In this document: in pieces, positions 53,651 through 64,000 of the stretch | Position numbering within the stretch: the first letter of the stretch is position 1 | Layout: each line of letters starts with the position of its first letter | Source: Ruegeria sp. YS9 | GTDB lineage: Bacteria; Pseudomonadota; Alphaproteobacteria; Rhodobacterales; Rhodobacteraceae | Assembly: GCF_024628725.1 (NCBI RefSeq) | Contig: NZ_CP102409.1 | Coordinates: 2,513,001-2,577,000, forward strand | DNA: 64,000 bases | Direction of reading: 5' to 3' | The notes under the pieces: generated by a model | Database searches by the model: none | Told to the model about the DNA's origin: nothing | The model's input: only the letters and a program-made list of their open reading frames with translations | Program-made: the position numbers and the translations under genes

Positions 53651-53673
53651 GGGAGCGTGATACCCACGCTCCC
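53651..53673. other. Hairpin between fusA and tuf
   Basis: Perfect 9-bp stem (GGGAGCGTG / CACGCTCCC) with a 5-base loop, lying between the fusA stop and the tuf start. No T tract on the minus strand, so probably a processing or stability signal. Confidence 0.55.
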
Positions 53674-53685
53674 CCAAATCTTCGC

Positions 53686-55803
53686 TTATGCGTATTTCGC
53701 CTGGATCTCGTCCGAGATGTTCTGCGGAACCGGATCGTAGTGGTCGAACTGCATGGTGAACTGGGCTCGGCCCGACGACATCGAACGCAGGGTGTTGATG
53801 TAACCGAACATGTTCGCCAGCGGAACGAATGCGTCGATCGCGATTGCGTTGCCGCGCGGCTCCTGACCAGACACCTGGCCACGACGCGAGGTCAGGTCGC
53901 CGATGATACCGCCGGTGTATTCTTCCGGGGTGATCACTTCGACCTTCATGATCGGTTCCAGCAGTTTCGCGCCGGCTTTGCGCATGCCTTCACGCATGCA
54001 CATACGGGCAGCGATTTCGAACGCCAGAACGCTCGAGTCGACGTCGTGGAACTTACCATCCAGCAGGGCAACCTTGAAGTCGATCACGGGGAAGCCGGCC
54101 AGAGGGCCGCTGTCCATGACAGACTGGATGCCTTTTTCGACGCCCGGGATGTATTCCTTCGGAACAGCACCACCAACGATGCGGCTTTCGAACGAATAAC
54201 CTTCGCCGGGCTCGGTCGGAGTGATCTCAAGCTTGACCTCGGCGAACTGACCCGAACCACCCGACTGTTTCTTGTGGGTGTAGGTATGTTCGACCGGCAT
54301 CGAGATGGTTTCACGATAGGCCACCTGCGGCGCACCGATGTTGGCCTCGACCTTGAACTCGCGCTTCAGGCGGTCAACCAGGATGTCCAGGTGAAGTTCG
54401 CCCATGCCCTTCATGATGGTCTGACCCGATTCCAGATCGGTTTCCACGCGGAAGGACGGGTCTTCGGCGGCCAGACGCGCCAGACCCTGAGACATCTTTT
54501 CCTGGTCGCCCTTGGTTTTGGGCTCGACCGCGATCTCGATCACCGGATCGGGGAAGGTCATGGTTTCCAGAACCACCGGATCCTTGGCGTCACACAGGGT
54601 GTCACCCGTGGTGGTGTCTTTCAGACCCGCCAACGCGATGATGTCGCCTGCAAACGCTTCTTCGATCTCTTCCCGGTTGTTCGAGTGCATCATCATCATA
54701 CGACCGATGCGCTCTTTCTTGCCTTTGGTCGAGTTCAGGATCGAGTCACCCTTGTTCAGCACACCCGAGTAAATCCGGGTGAAGGTCAGCGAGCCAACGA
54801 AGGGGTCGTTCATGATTTTGAACGCCAGGCCCGAGAAGGCCATGTCATCGTCAGCGCGACGCGCGATGTTACGGACTTCTTCTTCGTCACCGGGTTTGAA
54901 GCCCATGTAGTCGACAACGTCCAACGGGCTGGGCAGGTAGTCGATCACAGCGTTGAGCAGCGGCTGAACGCCTTTGTTTTTGAACGCGGAACCACCCAGT
55001 ACCGGAACGAACGCGATGTCCAGCGTACCCTTGCGCAGCAGTTTGCGCAGGGTCGGAACGTCGGGCTCATTGCCTTCCAGGTATTCCATCATCGCGTCGT
55101 CGTCCATTTCGACGGCCGCTTCGATCATCTTGCCGCGCCATTCTTCAGCCATGTCTTTCAGGCTGTCGCGGATCGGTGCTTTGATCCAGCTTGCGCCCAG
55201 ATCTTCGCCCTGCCACAGCCATTCTTCCATGGTGACCAGGTCGATCAGACCTTCCAGCTCGGACTCGGCGCCGATCGGGATACCAACCGGAACAGCACGT
55301 GCGCCGGTGCGGTCTTCGATCATGCGAACGCAGTTGAAGAAATCTGCGCCGATCTTGTCCATCTTGTTGACGAAAACCATGCGCGGAACCTTGTAGCGGT
55401 CAGCCTGACGCCACACGGTTTCGGTCTGGGGCTCAACACCGGCGTTTGCGTCCAGAACGCAGACGGCACCGTCGAGAACCGCCAGCGAGCGTTCAACTTC
55501 GATGGTGAAGTCAACGTGGCCGGGGGTGTCGATGATGTTCAGGCGGTGCTTGGGGGTATCGGCGGTTTTACCGTCTTCGGTGCGTTCCCAGAAAGTGGTG
55601 GTCGCAGCCGAGGTGATGGTGATGCCGCGTTCCTGCTCCTGCTCCATCCAGTCCATGGTGGCGGCACCATCGTGCACCTCACCGATGTTGTGGGATTTAC
55701 CAGTATAATACAGGATGCGTTCCGAGCAGGTCGTCTTGCCTGCATCGATGTGCGCCATGATACCGAAGTTACGGTATAGTTCGAGCGGATATTCGCGTGC
55801 CAT
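53686..55803 (-). CDS. fusA: Translation elongation factor G
   Basis: 705 residues. GTPase motifs [14 protein letters not shown] and NKMDK; five-domain EF-G layout with the C-terminal [14 protein letters not shown]. Catalyses ribosomal translocation. 18 bp after rpsG. Confidence 0.99.
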   Translation of the reverse strand: MAREYPLELYRNFGIMAHIDAGKTTCSERILYYTGKSHNIGEVHDGAATMDWMEQEQERGITITSAATTTFWERTEDGKTADTPKHRLNIIDTPGHVDFTIEVERSLAVLDGAVCVLDANAGVEPQTETVWRQADRYKVPRMVFVNKMDKIGADFFNCVRMIEDRTGARAVPVGIPIGAESELEGLIDLVTMEEWLWQGEDLGASWIKAPIRDSLKDMAEEWRGKMIEAAVEMDDDAMMEYLEGNEPDVPTLRKLLRKGTLDIAFVPVLGGSAFKNKGVQPLLNAVIDYLPSPLDVVDYMGFKPGDEEEVRNIARRADDDMAFSGLAFKIMNDPFVGSLTFTRIYSGVLNKGDSILNSTKGKKERIGRMMMMHSNNREEIEEAFAGDIIALAGLKDTTTGDTLCDAKDPVVLETMTFPDPVIEIAVEPKTKGDQEKMSQGLARLAAEDPSFRVETDLESGQTIMKGMGELHLDILVDRLKREFKVEANIGAPQVAYRETISMPVEHTYTHKKQSGGSGQFAEVKLEITPTEPGEGYSFESRIVGGAVPKEYIPGVEKGIQSVMDSGPLAGFPVIDFKVALLDGKFHDVDSSVLAFEIAARMCMREGMRKAGAKLLEPIMKVEVITPEEYTGGIIGDLTSRRGQVSGQEPRGNAIAIDAFVPLANMFGYINTLRSMSSGRAQFTMQFDHYDPVPQNISDEIQAKYA

Positions 55804-55821
55804 TTGGATAAGCCTCTAGAA

Positions 55822-56307
<486 letters not shown>

Positions 56308-56679
56308 TTACTTGGGACGCTTCGCGCCGTATTTCGAACGACGTTGCTTACGGTCTTTGACGCCCTGAGTATCCAGAACACCGCGCAGGATGTGGTAACG
56401 CACACCGGGAAGGTCTTTCACACGGCCGCCACGGATCAGAACAACCGAGTGTTCCTGCAGGTTGTGGCTTTCACCGGGGATGTACGAGATGACCTCGAAT
56501 CCGTTGGTCAGGCGCACCTTGGCAACTTTACGCATCGCCGAGTTCGGCTTTTTAGGCGTAGTGGTATAGACACGTGTGCAGACACCGCGCTTTTGCGGGC
56601 ACTGCTCCAGGTGCATGGACTTCGAGCGTTTGACTTTGGGCTGCCGCGGCTTGCGGATCAGCTGTTGAATAGTTGGCAT
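56308..56679 (-). CDS. rpsL: Ribosomal protein S12
   Basis: 123 residues from ATG 56679 ([12 protein letters not shown]); the ATG at 56769 lies in the leader. The loop [12 protein letters not shown] and [12 protein letters not shown] carry Lys at both streptomycin-critical positions, so the protein looks wild-type. First gene of the str operon. Confidence 0.99.
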   Translation of the reverse strand: MPTIQQLIRKPRQPKVKRSKSMHLEQCPQKRGVCTRVYTTTPKKPNSAMRKVAKVRLTNGFEVISYIPGESHNLQEHSVVLIRGGRVKDLPGVRYHILRGVLDTQGVKDRKQRRSKYGAKRPK

Positions 56680-57069
56680 TCCGGTTCTTTCCCCGTTTTG
56701 CAACACACATGACATGCACGCGCGTTGCGTGCGGCTAAATTCGCTGCGCTTATGCGTCCACAAGCGCAAAACCCACGAGCGTTCCCATTCCGAGGTGAAC
56801 GTCGCGGTTGGTTCTCAGAGGGCGCGAACTGCAAAATTGTCCGGGCCTTGACCAGTTCATTACTGGAATCGGCTACGGGGCGGCCCCCGGTACCGAGATG
56901 ACGCGCGTATAGGGGGAGTCGTCCCAAGTGTCAACAGCACGATACCGGCCCCCTGGCGCACGCGTTGGATGCGGCCTGTTGGATTGTCATTCCTGCGCGA
57001 CGCCATCCCGGTTGCGGCCGAACCGCGGCAAGGGCATAGTCGGGTCGAATACCTGCTGATGGATTACAG
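56680..57069. other. 390-bp region upstream of rpsL (leader/promoter)
   Basis: No gene. It must hold the str operon promoter on the minus strand and the promoter of the glycosyltransferase pair on the plus strand; I did not find a convincing -35/-10 pair. Confidence 0.5.
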
Positions 57070-57876
57070 ATGCAAGTGATTGGCCTTTGCCGGTTTTCCT
57101 ATCCCGCAACGGGCGGTTTTCGGCTGAATCGGGATACGATCGACGAGCAGCGGCAATTCCTGTATGCCACCGACCGACTGGAAGAGCGCTTTCGCCTGTT
57201 TGAGACCGTCACCCTGCCCAGCTTTCGCACCCAGACAGATGAGGCTTTCGAGTTGTATGTTTTGACCGGGACGTGCCTGCCTCAGATCCATGCGGTCCGG
57301 CTGCGCGACCTGACCGCCGGGATCAAACAGATCCGTATCATTGCAAAAGAACCGGGGGATCATAAGCAGATTGTACGAGAGGTGCTGAACACCGCCCGCA
57401 AGGATCCGCATCAGCCCTGCGTGCAGTTCCGGCATGATGACGATGACGCCGTTTCCGTTGAATTCATAGAACGCCTCCGCGCGGCTGTTGTCGAAAACAC
57501 AGGGCTGATGCAGCAGAGCGAGTCCGTCGGAATAGATTTCAATCAAGGTTACATCGCCCGGCGCGAGGCCCGCGGAATTCGGGCCGCTCGGGTCTATCGA
57601 TCGCTGCTGGGCGTTGGCCTGGGCATGTATGTTCAAGCCGGCAGCACGCGGACGATATTTGACCGGTTGCACAACAGGCTCGCCCGGTTCATGCCCGTGG
57701 TCAGCTATCCGGACACGCCCATGTGGGTTAGGATGCTTCACGCATACAACGACTCGGACCACGCGCGCAAAGATACCAGCGAGCTATCGCCTTTCACGCC
57801 TGAACAGGCAGAAGACTTGCGGGTACGGTTCTCGATCGACCCTGATGCGTTCGAAGCCAGATATGCGGCGCGCTGA
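57070..57876 (+). CDS. Putative rhamnosyl transferase-like protein (PF11316-like) (1)
   Basis: 268 residues, cytosolic. Start MQVIGLCRFSYPATGGF. The acidic run FRHDDDDAVS (near 120) is the DXD-type motif of nucleotide-sugar binding, and the C-terminal MPVVSYPDTPMWVRMLHAYNDSDH matches the bacterial putative rhamnosyl transferase family. Followed by a paralogue of identical length. Probably modifies a surface glycan; the acceptor is unknown. Confidence 0.85.
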   Translation: MQVIGLCRFSYPATGGFRLNRDTIDEQRQFLYATDRLEERFRLFETVTLPSFRTQTDEAFELYVLTGTCLPQIHAVRLRDLTAGIKQIRIIAKEPGDHKQIVREVLNTARKDPHQPCVQFRHDDDDAVSVEFIERLRAAVVENTGLMQQSESVGIDFNQGYIARREARGIRAARVYRSLLGVGLGMYVQAGSTRTIFDRLHNRLARFMPVVSYPDTPMWVRMLHAYNDSDHARKDTSELSPFTPEQAEDLRVRFSIDPDAFEARYAAR

Positions 57877-57880
57877 AAAA

Positions 57881-58687
57881 ATGCAGGTCGTCGGTCTTTG
57901 CCGGTTTTCCTATCCCGCAATTGGCGGCTTTCAGACAACTCACGAGAGTGTCGAAGAAAGACGGCGGTTCCTGTACCAGCACGACAGGTTGGAAGAGCGG
58001 TTTCGCCTGTTCGAAACGGTCGCCCTGCCCGGTTTCAAAAAACAGTCCGACGAAGATTTCCAGTTGGTGATCGTGGTCGGCGATTGCCTGCCCAAACCGG
58101 CATTCGACCGCCTCAACGATCTGACCGGTGGGCTGAAACAGGTGCGCATAGTCGCGAAACCTCCGGGGCGGCACAGAAAAGTCATGCAGGAAATCCTGAA
58201 TTCGGCGCGGAACAATCCCGACCAACCCTGCCTTCAGTTTCGTCACGACGACGATGATGCAGTGGCCGTGGATTTTGTCGAGCGGTTCCGGGGGTGTGTC
58301 AGGGACTGCATCGGCTTGTTCGAAAAGCACGCGATGGTCGCCGTTGACTTCAACTGCGGTTATCTGGCTCGCGCCAATGCGGATGGGATTCAAGCCGTTC
58401 GCGTACACCGCCCGTTGATAACAGCCGGTCTTGGAATGTACGTGCGGGGCGGACAACAGAAATCGATCATGAATTTTGCCCATAACAGGATCAACCGCGC
58501 GATGCCCGTTGTGACCCGACCCGATAGTCCGATGTGGGTACGAGGATTGAACCGGTTCAATGACTCACCACGAACCAGAAACATGGATGTCGCGCTCAAC
58601 CCTCTTACCCGGCAGCAAGAGCTCGAGTTTCAAACCCGTTTCGCCATTGATCCGGACACGGTCAGACGGAGTCACGCCAAGCCCTGA
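57881..58687 (+). CDS. Putative rhamnosyl transferase-like protein (PF11316-like) (2)
   Basis: 268 residues from ATG 57881 (MQVVGLCRFSYPAIGGF), chosen because the paralogue starts with the same sequence; ATG 57863 is the alternative and overlaps the previous gene. Acidic motif FRHDDDDAVAVDF and C-terminal MPVVTRPDSPMWVRGL are kept. Tandem duplicate of the previous gene. Its stop overlaps the convergent DMT gene by 16 bp. Confidence 0.85.
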   Translation: MQVVGLCRFSYPAIGGFQTTHESVEERRRFLYQHDRLEERFRLFETVALPGFKKQSDEDFQLVIVVGDCLPKPAFDRLNDLTGGLKQVRIVAKPPGRHRKVMQEILNSARNNPDQPCLQFRHDDDDAVAVDFVERFRGCVRDCIGLFEKHAMVAVDFNCGYLARANADGIQAVRVHRPLITAGLGMYVRGGQQKSIMNFAHNRINRAMPVVTRPDSPMWVRGLNRFNDSPRTRNMDVALNPLTRQQELEFQTRFAIDPDTVRRSHAKP

Positions 58688-59541
58688 CGCGCACGTGCCC
58701 GGAACAACGTGAACAGGCCAGCACCCACGATCAGTGCAGCACCCAGCATCGTCAGGCTGTCGGGCCATTCGTCAAACACGACCCAACCCAACCCGAGCGC
58801 CCAGATCAGGCTGGAATACCTGAACGGTGCAACGAATCCGACATCTCCCTGACGCATGACCATGACGCTGAACAAATAGCCAAGCAGCACAAACACGGCC
58901 GCCGCCGCGACCAGGGAACCCGCTGTTGCCGAAACCGGAACCCATCCTTCGAAAACCGAGGCCATTGCCGCGGCCCCTGCAATGGAAACCGAAGTGGCCA
59001 GCGTAACCAGCATTGACGGCACGTCGGCTGACATGCGTCGCGTGATGAGGTCCCGAACTGTAATCGAGGCCACTGCAACCAGCGCATAGATGGAATACAC
59101 GCTGAACCCCTCTGGCCCGGGTCTTACGATCAGCAGCATTCCGGCGAAACCCACGGCGATTGCCAATGCACGTCGCCAACCAACCTGTTCGGAAAAAACC
59201 AACGCAGCACCCAGGGTTACCGTAAGAGGCAATGCCTGAAGAATGGCCGTAACATTGGCAAGCGGCATGTTCTTCAGCGCCGTCAGGAAAAAGAATGTCG
59301 CCGCCAGCTCTGCAAGGCAGCGCAGTGCAACCAGCCACTTGTCATGGCGCGAAAAATTCAGATGCAACGCGCCTAGTGACCGGGCAAGTACATAGATCAG
59401 AAATACCGCCAGAAACCCGCGCATGGCCACCAACTGAAACAATGGCAGGTCCTGCAAGGCAACCTTCACCAGCGTGTCGTTCAGGGTAAAGGCAGCCATG
59501 CTGCCCATCATCAGCAAAGCGCCTTTTGTGTTTGGAGTCAT
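58672..59541 (-). CDS. EamA/DMT family transporter
   Basis: 289 residues with ten membrane segments in two EamA repeats (MGSMAAFTLNDTLVKVAL and the second SSLIWALGLGWVVFDEWPD). Typical exporter of amino acids or metabolites; substrate unknown. It converges with the glycosyltransferase pair and follows the small membrane-protein gene by about 90 bp. Confidence 0.92.
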   Translation of the reverse strand: MTPNTKGALLMMGSMAAFTLNDTLVKVALQDLPLFQLVAMRGFLAVFLIYVLARSLGALHLNFSRHDKWLVALRCLAELAATFFFLTALKNMPLANVTAILQALPLTVTLGAALVFSEQVGWRRALAIAVGFAGMLLIVRPGPEGFSVYSIYALVAVASITVRDLITRRMSADVPSMLVTLATSVSIAGAAAMASVFEGWVPVSATAGSLVAAAAVFVLLGYLFSVMVMRQGDVGFVAPFRYSSLIWALGLGWVVFDEWPDSLTMLGAALIVGAGLFTLFRARARQGLA

Positions 59542-59630
59542 GCTGCTTCGGGCTCCGGTGCTATAGATCGCCCCGCATTGGCCGCCGAGTCGGGCTGGAT
59601 GTCAACAACGCACAAGGGGTGCAGAGATCA

Positions 59631-60113
59631 TCAACCGAACGGGAGGATGGTCCCGAACAGATTCAGGCTTGAAGGCTCTGTCGTGTCTTTTACAAACTCC
59701 ACCCAGTCTTCTCCGTATACAAGTTCAAAAAACACAGGATATTTCCACACGAAATTATGAAAGGAAAAGGTCGTCACCAACGCGCCAACCGTGAGCGCCC
59801 CGGCGAACTCTCGCAGTTTTCCTTTCAGAAACAGCATGACCATGATGCAGGCCCCGCCTGCGAGGCCGAGGCTGACGAAATCCTGCGTTCCTACCTTGCC
59901 GGGCACCGGAATGCCAACCGATTGATATTGAATCAGGCGGGACAGGAAGACCGCAAAAACACCCAGTAAAAAAGCCCCCAGAAACGCAGCGGGATAACCC
60001 AGGCGTTGCCAGATACTCTCGGTTCGAGGCAGAGGCGACTTGCGCGTGTTTTCTTCCGAGCGCTGTTTGATCCGCGCCACACGGTCCTCGAAAGAGTTGC
60101 TTTTGATGTCCAT
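59631..60113 (-). CDS. Small membrane protein of unknown function
   Basis: 160 residues. A charged N-terminal cytosolic part (EDRVARIKQRSEENTRKS), then three to four hydrophobic segments (about 40-60, 75-95, 100-125) and a conserved-looking FHNFVWKYPVFFELVYGEDWVEFV tail. No family recognised. Between rpoC and the DMT exporter on the same strand. Confidence 0.75.
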   Translation of the reverse strand: MDIKSNSFEDRVARIKQRSEENTRKSPLPRTESIWQRLGYPAAFLGAFLLGVFAVFLSRLIQYQSVGIPVPGKVGTQDFVSLGLAGGACIMVMLFLKGKLREFAGALTVGALVTTFSFHNFVWKYPVFFELVYGEDWVEFVKDTTEPSSLNLFGTILPFG

Positions 60114-60243
60114 GGGTCAGCTCGAAATAATCCGAAAACACAGTACAGCGCTAAACCACCGATTGCAGAACCACAAGCCTGATGCAATAGGGTCAAAGGC
60201 TGCGCACTGTCACGAAGGTTCACAATTGCGTACCTGAAGCGGC

Positions 60244-60281
60244 AACAAAAAAGGCCCCACGAAATCGCAGGGCCTTTTTTT
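60244..60281 (-). terminator. Rho-independent terminator of rpoC
   Basis: Stem GGCCC / GGGCC extended by A-T pairs with a 12-base loop; the minus strand continues with TTTTTTGTTG. It lies about 20 bp past the rpoC stop. Confidence 0.85.
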
Positions 60282-60299
60282 GGTTTTGAATGACGCGGT

Positions 60300-64000
<3,701 letters not shown>

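Noticed and set aside
53740..55779. 679-codon plus-strand open frame
   Set aside because: Exactly antisense to fusA; high-GC codon bias leaves the opposite strand open.

Overview
This is alphaproteobacterial DNA, most likely from a marine Rhodobacteraceae (Roseobacter group) genome. The str and rpoC proteins are alphaproteobacterial in type, and TRAP and Ugp-type importers, Gfo/Idh dehydrogenases, FnrL-type boxes and membrane-anchored winged-helix/TPR proteins are all typical of that group. No rRNA, tRNA or CRISPR array was seen.

Layout. 1-12.6 kb: a quinate/shikimate-like or cyclitol catabolic island. It holds a TRAP importer, an AroE-like dehydrogenase, a fusion resembling QuiC1, a citryl-CoA lyase/citrate synthase-like enzyme, three Gfo/Idh/MocA dehydrogenases, a cupin-like protein, a TIM-barrel isomerase and a divergent GntR/FCD regulator. 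A 15-bp palindrome is repeated in front of two of its transcription units. 12.7-13.5 kb: IS5-family copy 1. 13.5-22.1 kb: a phosphodiester/polyol-phosphate module (DeoR regulator, Ugp-like ABC importer, metallophosphodiesterase, Na/Pi transporter with PhoU domain) with a divergent HAD hydrolase. 22.1-24 kb: a scar of gene remnants. 24-26.3 kb: a TetR-controlled membrane pair, a chorismate mutase and a TPR-like protein.

26.7-42.6 kb: an island carrying seven FNR/FnrL-type boxes in front of stress and low-oxygen genes: phasin-like protein, universal stress proteins, cytochrome c, APC permease, Hsp20, an RbbA-type exporter, a SnoaL-like protein, a formate/nitrite channel and a flavodoxin gene. 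An FHA-protease and a BT1-type transporter lie inside it. IS copy 2 interrupts the flavodoxin gene. 43.5-44.5 kb: a divergent pair of small DNA-binding proteins. 44.7-51.5 kb: a membrane winged-helix/TPR protein divergent from two exported arylsulfatases, a DUF3179 protein and a porin-like gene that IS copy 3 cuts off.

52.3-64 kb (minus strand): housekeeping genes tuf, fusA, rpsG, rpsL and rpoC (5-prime part outside the window). Two tandem rhamnosyltransferase-like genes, a DMT exporter and a small membrane protein lie between rpsL and rpoC.

Most notable: (1) the fused QuiC1-like protein has lost four of the five dehydroshikimate-dehydratase active-site positions while its dioxygenase-like half keeps all three iron ligands; (2) FNR-type boxes with uniform spacing define a compact low-oxygen regulon damaged by an IS; (3) a phosphodiester import, cleavage and phosphate-transport gene set lies in one apparent operon.
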